The translations under genes were made by a program, and so were the position numbers. From NCBI RefSeq assembly GCF_018138385.1, contig NZ_JAGSIE010000003.1, forward strand, positions 1 through 64,000: a stretch of 64,000 nucleotides of DNA, read 5' to 3'. This DNA comes from Allobacillus saliphilus. GTDB lineage: Bacteria; Bacillota; Bacilli; Bacillales; Alkalibacillaceae. The notes beneath the pieces are model-generated. The model did not search any database. It saw only the letters and a list, made by a program, of their open reading frames with translations, and had not been told where the DNA came from. This document shows, one piece after another, positions 44,912-53,663 of the stretch (position 1 is its first letter; each line of letters opens with the position of its first letter).

Positions 44912-46327
44912 ATGTTATCTCCAGCAATCATTCAAGAATTTGAACAGTTATGCGGGAAAGAAAATGTCCAGCATTCAAGCGCTACGAAGCTCGCTTATTC
45001 ATATGATGCGACAGCGAATTTTCAAGCGTTGCCGGACTTGGTCGTCTCCCCTCGGAATACAGAGGAAGTATCCGGGATTGTAAAGCTTTGTCAAAAACAT
45101 GAGATCCCAATTGTTCCGCGTGGATCGGGAACGAATTTGGCTGCAGGTACGACTCCGACAAAGGGCGGTGTCGTTCTTTTATTTCGTCATATGAATCACA
45201 TTCTTGAGCTCGATGAAGAGAATTTGACGGTGACCGTTCAGCCGGGCGTAATTACAGACGAACTGCATGCATTCGTAGAAGATAAGGGATTGTTTTATCC
45301 GCCAGACCCAAGCTCTGGGAAAATTTCAACGCTCGGCGGTAATATTAGCGAAAATTCAGGTGGGTTACGTGGCTTGAAATACGGTGTGACGAAAGATTAT
45401 GTGTTGGCACTCGAAGTCGTCTTGCCGAATGGAGAAGTGATTCGTACTGGTGGAAAACTAGCGAAGGATGTTGCGGGATATGATTTAACGAGCTTGATGG
45501 TCGGTTCAGAAGGTACACTTGGAATCGTAACGGAAGCGACGCTGAAACTCGTTCCGAAGCCAAACCATAATCAAACGTTATTAGCCGTATTTGATTCATT
45601 GGAAAAAGCAGCCGAGACAGTATCGGCAATAATCGCTGCCAAAATTATCCCGGCCACACTCGAATTTATGGACCAGGGGACAATTCAAGTCGTGGAAGGT
45701 TACAAACAAATTGGATTGCCGCTCGATGCGGAAGCGATTTTGTTAATCGAGCAGGATGGACCAGAAGAGATTGTCGCTTCTGATATGGCAACTGTGTTAA
45801 CAATCTGCGAAGAATACGGAGCGAGAGAAATTTCCAAGGCGAAAAATGAACAGGAAGCAGAAGATTTACGCCGCGCTCGTAAGGATGCACTGTCTTGCTT
45901 GGCGCAACTGACGCCAACGACGATGCTTGAAGACGCGACGGTTCCGCGTTCCGAAATTGCGCCGATGGTTCGTGAAATTATTCGGATTGCTGAGAAATAT
46001 GACGTTCGGATTCATACGTTCGGTCATGCGGGTGATGGAAACTTGCACCCAACCGCCGTGACGGACGCGCGAAACGAAGAAGAAATGAAACGTGTGGAAG
46101 ATGCGTTTGCGGAGATTTTCGAAACAGCCGTGAACATGGGAGGAACGATTACCGGTGAGCACGGTGTTGGTGAAATGAAATCTTCCTATTTGGAGTGGAA
46201 AGTCGGCCCGAGCGGACTGGCTATCATGCAAAGTATCAAGCAGGCAATCGATCCGAATAATATGATGAATCCTGGAAAGATGTTTGCGAAGTCTACGAGA
46301 AAACGGGTGGTGGTCCATAATGGCTGA
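44912..46327 (+). CDS. glcD: FAD-linked oxidase, GlcD-type (glycolate/D-lactate oxidase subunit)
   Basis: A 471-residue flavoprotein with a PCMH-type FAD domain (EIPIVPRGSGTNLAAGTTP, PPDPSSGKISTLGGNISENSGGLRGLKYGVTKDYV, GSEGTLGIVTEATLKL) and the family C-terminus with HTFGHAGDGNLHPT and GGTITGEHGVG. It oxidises D-2-hydroxyacids and passes electrons to GlcF. Here it lies 49 bases behind murR, in the operon whose MurQ makes D-lactate, so D-lactate is the likely substrate. AAAGGAGAG precedes ATG. Confidence 0.92.
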   Translation: MLSPAIIQEFEQLCGKENVQHSSATKLAYSYDATANFQALPDLVVSPRNTEEVSGIVKLCQKHEIPIVPRGSGTNLAAGTTPTKGGVVLLFRHMNHILELDEENLTVTVQPGVITDELHAFVEDKGLFYPPDPSSGKISTLGGNISENSGGLRGLKYGVTKDYVLALEVVLPNGEVIRTGGKLAKDVAGYDLTSLMVGSEGTLGIVTEATLKLVPKPNHNQTLLAVFDSLEKAAETVSAIIAAKIIPATLEFMDQGTIQVVEGYKQIGLPLDAEAILLIEQDGPEEIVASDMATVLTICEEYGAREISKAKNEQEAEDLRRARKDALSCLAQLTPTTMLEDATVPRSEIAPMVREIIRIAEKYDVRIHTFGHAGDGNLHPTAVTDARNEEEMKRVEDAFAEIFETAVNMGGTITGEHGVGEMKSSYLEWKVGPSGLAIMQSIKQAIDPNNMMNPGKMFAKSTRKRVVVHNG

Positions 46328-47645
46328 AGCCCAATTGCACGTTCGGATCCAAGAAGGCTTCCAGCAGGAAGTGGAAGAAGAGAAGCTGCTCGATTGCATG
46401 CGTTGTGGATTTTGCTTGCCAGCTTGTCCGACTTATTTGCATTCGAATTTTGATGAAACCCAATCACCACGCGGACGAATCGCCTTGATGAAAGCTGTCC
46501 GCGATGGAATGATACCGTTTGATGACTCGATTGAGGAATCGCTTGATTTATGTTTAGGTTGCCGTGCTTGTGAACCTGCTTGTCCAGCGGGTGTCGAGTA
46601 TGGATCATTATTGGAAAGTGCTCGCAATGTCATTCAACGGGAGAAAAAACAGTCGATGACAGAAAAAGTAGCTCGTCATGGTGCTTTCAAACATTTATTT
46701 AAAAACCAACGGACAATGGAGCGGACGACAGGATTAATCCGGTTTTACCAGAAGTCAGGCATTCAAGCGTTAACGCGCAAAACGGGAGTTCTATCATTAT
46801 TACCATCGATCATGAAAGATATGGAAGCAATTTTGCCCATCATTGATAAAAGCAAGATTAAAAAAGGCCATACGTACGAAAGCACGAAAAAAACGACAAA
46901 GGTTGCATTTTTCACGGGTTGTATGATGGATACGATTTTCTCACAAACGAATCAGTCAACAGTTAAGCTATTGCAACAATTAGGTTGTGATGTTTGGGTG
47001 CCGGAGAACCAAGTATGCTGTGGTGCATTACAAGGACATAGCGGCGAACTTGATATGGCACGTGAAAATGCGATTCAAAATATCGAAGCCTTCCTTGCAC
47101 AAGATGTTGATTATATTGTCAACAACGCAGGAGGTTGCGGAGCCTTTTTATCCGAGTATGATCATTTACTGAAAGATCATCCAGCGTTGTTGGAAAAAGC
47201 TAAGGCTTTTTCCGAGAAAACAATTGATATATCCACGTTAATTGAAAAATTAGGTATAACCGGACGTTCGTTGAAATTAAAAAACGGTCGCCAAGCCGTT
47301 ATTACGTATCAAGACTCCTGTCATTTACGAAACGTCAATCGAGTTGTCGACGAACCACGAGAAATCATGCAATCGATCGATGGAGCAACTTACGTGGAAT
47401 TACCAACAGCTAACCAATGCTGTGGCTCGGCAGGAATTTATAATTTAATTCATACAGAAATGTCGATGCGCATACTCGATTCGAAAATGGAAGATGTCAA
47501 AGCGACCGAAGCTCAATTTTTACTGACATCGAATCCAGGGTGTCTTCTACAAATGAAGCTCGGTATCGAGAAAGCCGGAGTGTCCGATCACATGGAAGCT
47601 ATGCATCTCGTCGACTTTTTGGCTGAGTATGTTGAAGTGGAATGA
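46320..47645 (+). CDS. glcF: Iron-sulfur subunit of glycolate/D-lactate oxidase (GlcF-like)
   Basis: A 441-residue protein with two 4Fe-4S ferredoxin motifs (Cys26, 29, 32, 36 and Cys78, 81, 84, 88) and two CCG domains (GCMMDTIFS, QVCCGALQGHSG; DSCHLRN, NQCCGSAGIYN), the GlcF/LutA-like plan. It receives electrons from GlcD and delivers them to the respiratory chain. ATG 46320 overlaps the glcD end by eight bases; the longer reading from 46284 lies inside glcD. Last gene of the cell-wall recycling operon. No terminator hairpin follows; the repeat array begins 23 bases later. Confidence 0.92.
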   Translation: MAEAQLHVRIQEGFQQEVEEEKLLDCMRCGFCLPACPTYLHSNFDETQSPRGRIALMKAVRDGMIPFDDSIEESLDLCLGCRACEPACPAGVEYGSLLESARNVIQREKKQSMTEKVARHGAFKHLFKNQRTMERTTGLIRFYQKSGIQALTRKTGVLSLLPSIMKDMEAILPIIDKSKIKKGHTYESTKKTTKVAFFTGCMMDTIFSQTNQSTVKLLQQLGCDVWVPENQVCCGALQGHSGELDMARENAIQNIEAFLAQDVDYIVNNAGGCGAFLSEYDHLLKDHPALLEKAKAFSEKTIDISTLIEKLGITGRSLKLKNGRQAVITYQDSCHLRNVNRVVDEPREIMQSIDGATYVELPTANQCCGSAGIYNLIHTEMSMRILDSKMEDVKATEAQFLLTSNPGCLLQMKLGIEKAGVSDHMEAMHLVDFLAEYVEVE

Positions 47646-47667
47646 TACGAGGTGAGAACTTATCACG

Positions 47668-47982
47668 GGGCTCATATATTTCAAAGTTGGTCCCATATAT
47701 TTCTGCGAAGGTCGCATAAATCTTAAGAAAGGTCGCATAACTGCATCATGTCGGCATATATTCATGTCGAGATGGCACATATTTTCAGATGTAGGTCGCA
47801 TAAATCCTGTAAGTGCTTCATTGAATCTACAAAAAATAAGCAGGGAACATATTATTTTGATGTGGTCACATAAAAATTCGAACTGGTCGTATAAATTTCA
47901 CAAAAGGGTGCATATCCCAGTGACATTGGCACATTTCCTTGCCAAGTGGGTATATATATTCTGACCAAGGTCGCATAAATAC
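47668..47982 (+). repeat. 21-bp phased intergenic array, phrase type B (about 14 units)
   Basis: Units of the GGTCGCATAAATTT phrase start at 47668, 47689, 47710, 47731, 47752, 47773, 47794, then after one 49-base step at 47843, 47864, 47885, 47906, 47927, 47948 and 47969. Within each block every step is exactly 21 bp, although the bases between phrases are unrelated. It lies between the convergent glcF and catalase genes. Confidence 0.88.
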
Positions 47983-47997
47983 AAAAGTCTCATGATG

Positions 47998-48034
47998 AAA
48001 AAAGACAGGACCCAAAAACTGGGTCTTGTCTTTT
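47998..48034 (-). terminator. Rho-independent terminator of the catalase gene
   Basis: Minus-strand stem AAAAGACAAGACCCA / TGGGTCCTGTCTTTT (one mismatch) followed by T residues, three bases past the katE stop. Confidence 0.9.
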
Positions 48035-48037
48035 CTT

Positions 48038-50101
48038 CTATGTCCGATTCCAAAACCGCTGCTGTGCAATAGCTGAAATAAAATCTTCCCCGAAGTCGAG
48101 GTTGTTTTCAGCAAAGACGACACCAGCGAGGTTGTTTTGTTCGGTTGCTTGAATGTAATAGTCAGCGCCGATTGCGACTCCGATTGGTTTGTATCTGCGA
48201 TAGGCTTCGTTGACGTAATGCATAATCTCTTGGTTGAATTTTCCTTGGTTATTCGCTTCACCGCCGACAACATAAAGTGCGTCATATAAGACGGGATAAG
48301 TGGTTGATAATGTTTCGTTCACTTTGATTTTCGTTCCATCCGAACCGACTGCCGGGTTTAATGTTTCACCGATCACATCAAAGAAGACACCGTGCTGTTC
48401 AAATAAGTCGGTCACGTACCGGACTTCATCGCAGTTAAATCCATTGCCGATTAGGATTGCGACTTTTTGGGTGTAAGCATAGTGCGGTGTGTTCGCTTGA
48501 CTGATTGCAGGCGAACTACCGGTAACAGGGACGTGTGATTTCTTCGGTGGATGGACACCAATTGCTTCGGCGATCTTTGTTGCCATACCTTGGTCGACAT
48601 TTGCCCACATTTCGATATTTTGTTCGCGTACCGATTTACTCTCAACGTTCGTAAGATGAAAAATAAACGTGTCGACGAGATCTTGCTTTTCGACTGGTGA
48701 TAAGCTATTCCAGAAAAATCGAGCTTGAGAAAAGAAATCTTCAAACGATTTGCTAGGAACTTCGCGCGTGACGTGGCCATCGACTTTCTCAGGATAATGT
48801 ACATAACCGCCTTCTTCCCAGGAGGATTCGGACGGCGTGTTGCCAGCAAGAGAATTATTATGATAATCTACTTCATCCACATCAATGCGGTGTCTTTGAT
48901 AGCTGTCTCTTAAATTATAATGTTTCGGGACAATCGGTTTGTTGACAGGGATGTCTTCGATATTGGCAGAGTGCTGTCGGTACAGTTCGGTATCTCGGTA
49001 GGCAATCGCTCTTCCTTGAAGAACTGGATCATTTGTAAAATCAATTCCTGGAACAAGATTACTAGGATCGAATACAGACTGCTCTTCTTCGGCGAAAAAA
49101 TTATCAACTAATCGATTTAATGTGAGCTTGCCGACTTTTTCTACGGGAATGACTTCTTCCGGCCATAACTTTGTATCATCGAGAATGTCAAAGTCATAAT
49201 CGAACTGTTTTTCCTCCTCGATTAATTGAATGCCTAAGTCATATTCGGGGTAGGCACCTTTTTCAATCGCTTCGATTAAGTCATGCCGGTGATAATCCGG
49301 GTCGACACCGCCTATAATATTGGCTTCATCCAATAACAACGAATGTACTCCAAGACGAGGAATCCATTTAAACCTGACGAATGTCTGCTTGCCCTCTTCG
49401 TTAATGAATCGGAATGTATTGATTGGCCAGCCGTCCATCATGCGCCAGCTTCTCGGTCGTCCGCGCATCGACATGAGCCACATGACCATATGAGCGGATT
49501 CTTGATTGTTCGCAACATAATCCCAAAAGCTATCATGAGCAGTCGTCGCTTGAGGGACATGGGTTTTTGGATTTGGCTTGGCCGCATGTGTCACATCCAT
49601 AAATTTCATTGCATCGGCTAAAATAAATACAGGGAATTGCAGGGCGAGCATGTCATAGTTTCCTTCTTGCGTGTAAAATTTTGTCGCAAAGCCGCGAATA
49701 TCAATTGCTGTATCTTTTGAACCTTTGCTGCCGATAAAGTTTGAAAAACGGACAAAGACAGGTGTTTTACAGCCGGCTTCTTGCAAAAAATGCATTTTCG
49801 TTAAATGTTTCAATGATTTGTATGTTTCAAATTCTCCGTATACACCAAACCCTCTAGCATGAACGACTTTTTCAGGAATACGTTCCCGGTTGAAATGCGT
49901 TTGTTTTTTATAAAAATGGAAATCCTGCAGTAAAGTCGGCCCGCGTTTGCCAGCTCGAAGTGTTTGTTCGTCATTTGATATTTTTTTGCCACTTTCATCG
50001 GTCATTTTCTTACCCGGACCTGTATTTTTGTGCTTGTATTTATTCAACTGTTCTTGTTTTGCATCTCGGCTATTTGATTGGCGATCTTTATCCTTATCCA
50101 C
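48038..50101 (-). CDS. katE: Large-subunit (HPII/KatE-type) catalase, divergent distal site
   Basis: A 687-residue clade-2 catalase: hydrophilic N-terminus, catalase core (GPTLLQDFHFY, VVHARGFG with His81, proximal Tyr in GRAIAYRDTELY) and a C-terminal flavodoxin/GATase-like domain from about residue 565 (VAILIGNGFNCDEV, YDALYVVGGEANNQG). The core is unusual: where catalases have VGNNTPVF, this has LALQFPVF (152-159), so neither usual distal Asn is present. RQHSANI also replaces RLGGPNF after the Tyr. It may have altered peroxidase or catalase activity. GTG 50101 follows GAAAGGTGATTCA. Single gene with its own terminator. Confidence 0.88.
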   Translation of the reverse strand: MDKDKDRQSNSRDAKQEQLNKYKHKNTGPGKKMTDESGKKISNDEQTLRAGKRGPTLLQDFHFYKKQTHFNRERIPEKVVHARGFGVYGEFETYKSLKHLTKMHFLQEAGCKTPVFVRFSNFIGSKGSKDTAIDIRGFATKFYTQEGNYDMLALQFPVFILADAMKFMDVTHAAKPNPKTHVPQATTAHDSFWDYVANNQESAHMVMWLMSMRGRPRSWRMMDGWPINTFRFINEEGKQTFVRFKWIPRLGVHSLLLDEANIIGGVDPDYHRHDLIEAIEKGAYPEYDLGIQLIEEEKQFDYDFDILDDTKLWPEEVIPVEKVGKLTLNRLVDNFFAEEEQSVFDPSNLVPGIDFTNDPVLQGRAIAYRDTELYRQHSANIEDIPVNKPIVPKHYNLRDSYQRHRIDVDEVDYHNNSLAGNTPSESSWEEGGYVHYPEKVDGHVTREVPSKSFEDFFSQARFFWNSLSPVEKQDLVDTFIFHLTNVESKSVREQNIEMWANVDQGMATKIAEAIGVHPPKKSHVPVTGSSPAISQANTPHYAYTQKVAILIGNGFNCDEVRYVTDLFEQHGVFFDVIGETLNPAVGSDGTKIKVNETLSTTYPVLYDALYVVGGEANNQGKFNQEIMHYVNEAYRRYKPIGVAIGADYYIQATEQNNLAGVVFAENNLDFGEDFISAIAQQRFWNRT

Positions 50102-50269
50102 TGAATCACCTTTCTTCGCAAAATATTTTCATCCATTGAAATCATATGCCTTGCAAATGGTCTTTATTCGATGAACTTCATCGTCGATTTTTGTGTGGGA
50201 ATTGTGCTTTTGACAGCAACCTTATATACTGAATGAACAAACAGTAGATAAAATCAAGGGGTGGTTTTC

Positions 50270-51202
50270 ATGACATCAAAAGAAAAAGTCATCTTGGATT
50301 GTGATCCAGGTCATGATGATGCGATTTCAATTATTTTAGCAACGTTACACGAGAAGGTTGACATTGTCGGCATTACAACGGTCGGCGGGAATGTCAGCGT
50401 AGAAAAAACAACGAAAAATGCGTTGAATATTTGTGACTTGGTTGGATTAAATGTGCCGGTTGCCATCGGAGCCAATCGTGCGCTCACGAAGCCACTTTCG
50501 GTAGCTGAATCCATTCATGGTGAATCTGGATTGGATGGACCTGAACTACCTGAAGAACCGACACTTAATCCAATCGATCAGCATGCGGTTGATTTCATTA
50601 TTGAAAAATTGCTCGAGTCAGACGGAGACATTAAGCTTGTACCGACTGGCCCGCTTACGAATATCGCTTTAGCAATGATTAAAGAGCCAAAAATCATTCC
50701 GAAAATCAGTGAGATTGTTTTAATGGGTGGAGGCACATTTGGAAACTGGACGCCGGCAGCAGAGTTTAATATTTGGGTAGATGCGGAAGCGGCTAAAGTC
50801 GTTTACGAGAGCGGAGTTCCGATTCGGATGTTTGGCTTGGATGTGACACATCAGGCGTTAGCAACGAAAGAGGTTACGAAGCGTCTTCAGACAATTAACA
50901 ACGATGTAGCTGATTTTGTAGTGGAACTTTTAGATTTCTTCATTCACACATATAAAGAAGTTTTTGATTTCGATGGTGGACCGGTCCATGATGCTTGTAC
51001 GATTGCTTATTTGATTGACCCTAGCTTGTTTACGTTCAAGCATGTTCACGTTGATATTGAAACAAAGGGTGAGTTTACATACGGAATGACGTGTGTAGAT
51101 TTATTGGAAACGACAGGTAAGGAGCCGAATGTTTATTTTGCTGATGCATTAGATGTGGATCGGTTCTGGGACTTGTTTGACGAGACATTGCAGAAGTTTT
51201 AA
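50270..51202 (+). CDS. Ribonucleoside hydrolase
   Basis: A 310-residue nucleoside hydrolase. The calcium-binding N-terminal motif is DCDPGHDD (residues 10-17); LVPTGPLTNIALAM, EIVLMGGG, AEFNIWVDAEAA and GPVHDACTIAYL follow in family order. It splits nucleosides to base plus ribose (IunH/RihA-B type). The next gene is a ribokinase, which fits a salvage pair. ATG 50270 has AAGGGGTGG upstream; the in-frame GTG 50261 is inside that box. Confidence 0.93.
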   Translation: MTSKEKVILDCDPGHDDAISIILATLHEKVDIVGITTVGGNVSVEKTTKNALNICDLVGLNVPVAIGANRALTKPLSVAESIHGESGLDGPELPEEPTLNPIDQHAVDFIIEKLLESDGDIKLVPTGPLTNIALAMIKEPKIIPKISEIVLMGGGTFGNWTPAAEFNIWVDAEAAKVVYESGVPIRMFGLDVTHQALATKEVTKRLQTINNDVADFVVELLDFFIHTYKEVFDFDGGPVHDACTIAYLIDPSLFTFKHVHVDIETKGEFTYGMTCVDLLETTGKEPNVYFADALDVDRFWDLFDETLQKF

Positions 51203-51221
51203 ATCGAAAGGAGGGAATCTC

Positions 51222-52130
51222 ATGAATGTTCTTGTGATTGGGAGCATTAATATGGATTTGGTTTTAAGTGTGAAAGATATCGTGAAACCTGGAGAAACGA
51301 CATCTAGCACTTCCTATACGACAAATTTCGGTGGAAAAGGTTCTAACCAAGCGGTTGCTTGCCGTCACTTAGGTGCGAATGTTTCTTTCATCGGAAGTGT
51401 CGGTGCGGATGAGTTTGGCGAAGCGATTTTGACAAACTACGATGAGCTGGGCATTGAAACATCTGGAATCTCCAAAGAAGGACAAACGGGAATTGCGATG
51501 ATTCAAGTAAATGAAGCTGGTGAAAACTCAATCGTGCTCGTTCCAGGGGCAAACTACCAAGTGTCGAAAGCAGATATCGATCGTCATCGTTCATTGATCG
51601 AAGCATGTGATATTGTTTTAATGCAGCTCGAAATACCGATTGAAACCGTTGAATATGCGATTGAACAAGCGAAAACACTTGGTAAGAAAGTTGTGTTGAA
51701 CCCAGCGCCAGCTAATGAGATTTCACGAGAAGCCCTTCGTCAAGTCGATTTATTGACGCCGAATGAAACCGAATTAGCTGGTTTGTCCGGTCTGCCTGTC
51801 CATGATTTGGAGCATGCAGAAGCGGCTGCGAAAATGCTTTTGGATGAAGGTGTTGGTGAGATTGTCGTCACATTAGGCCGGCAAGGTTCGTTATTGGTTA
51901 CTAAAGAGGAAAGCTTTTATTTGGAAGCAAAAAAAGTAGAAGTCGTTGATACGACAGGCGCGGGTGATGCCTATAATGCAGCATTGGTGACAGCATTGAG
52001 TGATGGGTTGACAATTAAACAAGCGATGAAGCTTGCGACATTGGTAGCCGGGTATACGGTCAGTGTTAAAGGGGCGCAGCCTAAACTTCTGTCAATGAAT
52101 TATTTTTTGGAACAGGTAGAAAATGATTAA
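51222..52130 (+). CDS. rbsK: Ribokinase
   Basis: A 302-residue PfkB-family kinase: VIGSINMDLVLSV, the first signature NFGGKGSNQAVACRHLGANV, and the second signature VVDTTGAGDAYNAAL with the catalytic Asp. It phosphorylates ribose, here most likely that released by the nucleoside hydrolase just upstream. ATG 51222 has AAAGGAGG; the reading from 51153 overlaps the upstream gene and is rejected. It overlaps the next gene by eight bases. Confidence 0.92.
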   Translation: MNVLVIGSINMDLVLSVKDIVKPGETTSSTSYTTNFGGKGSNQAVACRHLGANVSFIGSVGADEFGEAILTNYDELGIETSGISKEGQTGIAMIQVNEAGENSIVLVPGANYQVSKADIDRHRSLIEACDIVLMQLEIPIETVEYAIEQAKTLGKKVVLNPAPANEISREALRQVDLLTPNETELAGLSGLPVHDLEHAEAAAKMLLDEGVGEIVVTLGRQGSLLVTKEESFYLEAKKVEVVDTTGAGDAYNAALVTALSDGLTIKQAMKLATLVAGYTVSVKGAQPKLLSMNYFLEQVEND

Positions 52131-53022
52131 AAACAAATCAGTTATCAGTGTTTCACTTTTATTGCTGCTCAGCTTGTTATGGGGATCTTCGTTTTTATTT
52201 ACGAAGATTCTCGTTGAAGACCTTCACCCGGTCAGTCTTATTTTTATTCGTTGTTTATTTGGCCTTATTATGTTGGGGCCGATTCTTTATTTCAAGCGAA
52301 TTTCAATTAAACGAAAATTGACGTTTACGTTTGTCAGTTCTCTAAGTCTCGCGGCAGGAATTCCTTGGATGTTGATGGCATTTTCATTAGTCTCTTTACA
52401 TAGCTCGGTAAGTGGTATTTTGAATTCATTCACATCGATTTTCACGTTTGTGCTATCATTGATTTTTTTAAAAGTTAAACCGCTTGCCAACCAACTCGTC
52501 AGTCTTGTGCTTGGGATGCTTGCATTGATCATTTTATTTCTCGACACACTCCAAGTAGATGCATTTGGCTTTTTCAGTGTTGGTTTAATGCTAACGTGTA
52601 CGCTTTGTTATGCGACAAATTCGATTATAGCCGGACGGTATTTCCAGGGAATTTCGCCGTTCGTATTAGGTTTTTATACATTATTGTTCGGTATGATTAT
52701 TAATGGCATTCCGACGATATTCATCCAACCGGAAGTGTTTTTACTTCTTGGTTCTTGGGATATTCTCATCCCAGTAGCGATTCTTGGATTTTTAAGTTCC
52801 GGGCTTGGATATGTTATTTTTTATCAATTAATTGAAAACGGCGGTCCAGTTTATGCGACGTTTGTTACCTTTTTAATTCCATTCGTCTCTGTGTTGCTCG
52901 GTGTCGTTGTATTAAATGAACCGTTTCGGGTTTACATGATTATTGGCGGTGTCATGATTTTCTTCGCACTTGTTGCGATGAACTGGCATCTGTTTACGAG
53001 AAGAAAATTTAATGTCACCTGA
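52123..53022 (+). CDS. EamA/DMT-family transporter
   Basis: A 299-residue membrane protein with ten helices in two EamA repeats: LLSLLWGSSFLFTKILVEDLHPVSLIFIR in the first and FYQLIENGGPVYATFVTFLIPFVSVLLGVVVLNEPF in the second. These are drug/metabolite carriers; coupling to rbsK by an eight-base overlap hints at export of a nucleoside- or sugar-related compound, but this is inference. ATG overlaps the rbsK end. Confidence 0.9.
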   Translation: MIKNKSVISVSLLLLLSLLWGSSFLFTKILVEDLHPVSLIFIRCLFGLIMLGPILYFKRISIKRKLTFTFVSSLSLAAGIPWMLMAFSLVSLHSSVSGILNSFTSIFTFVLSLIFLKVKPLANQLVSLVLGMLALIILFLDTLQVDAFGFFSVGLMLTCTLCYATNSIIAGRYFQGISPFVLGFYTLLFGMIINGIPTIFIQPEVFLLLGSWDILIPVAILGFLSSGLGYVIFYQLIENGGPVYATFVTFLIPFVSVLLGVVVLNEPFRVYMIIGGVMIFFALVAMNWHLFTRRKFNVT

Positions 53023-53057
53023 GCCAGTTTTTCGGTTCAAATAAGGAGGACGAGTAT

Positions 53058-53531
53058 ATGACATTTTTATTAAGCACCTGGGATTACCTGCTTGTTTTCC
53101 TACTGGCTGCTGTACCGTGGTTTGAAATCGGATTAATTATTCCTGTCAGTATTCTTGCTGGAATGAATGCTTTTTGGGTGGCAGTTTTAGCATTTTCGGG
53201 AAATTTACTGACGGTTTATTTGTTAATTATCTTTTTTGATCGATTAAAAGGATGGTTTCTTCGAAAGAAAAAGAAAGAACAGGACGATCAGGAAGAAGCA
53301 GGTCGGTATGCGAGAGCGAACCGTATGTGGGAAAAGTATGGCGTGTCTGGTTTACTACTCGCAGGACCACTCATAACCGGCTCGCATATTGCAGCAGGAG
53401 CAGCGATTTTATTCGGAGCTGCCAAAAGACGCGCGCTGTATTGGTCAACGATTAGTCTGGGGCTTTGGACGATCGTTTTTACAGTTGCCTCGATATACGG
53501 TATTGGGTGGTTCACTGATATCAATCTTTAA
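53058..53531 (+). CDS. COG2426-type small membrane protein (putative small multidrug export protein)
   Basis: A 157-residue protein of the Sm_multidrug_ex type: three to four helices, AAVPWFEIGLIIPVSILAGMN at the start, a basic loop (LRKKKKEQDDQEEA) and WEKYGVSGLLLAGPLITGSHIAAGAAILFGA. The drug-export label of the family is weakly founded. AAGGAGG precedes ATG. Confidence 0.82.
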   Translation: MTFLLSTWDYLLVFLLAAVPWFEIGLIIPVSILAGMNAFWVAVLAFSGNLLTVYLLIIFFDRLKGWFLRKKKKEQDDQEEAGRYARANRMWEKYGVSGLLLAGPLITGSHIAAGAAILFGAAKRRALYWSTISLGLWTIVFTVASIYGIGWFTDINL

Positions 53532-53663
53532 TGAGGAAGATTACCGATAAAAGCAGGATTTTCGGTGATTTTGACGAATTAAGACGATAGAAGGATTTTA
53601 ATTGGAAGAATGGATAGGGACATCGTTTCGATCGATGATGACGACATAGATGGAAGGTGGGAG

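Noticed and set aside
45345-46608. Minus-strand frames inside glcD and glcF
   Set aside because: They overlap strong enzyme genes and lack start signals.
47547-48285. Minus-strand frames over the type B array running into glcF and into the catalase gene
   Set aside because: The array contains a frame-breaking 49-base step, and the frames overlap well-supported genes.
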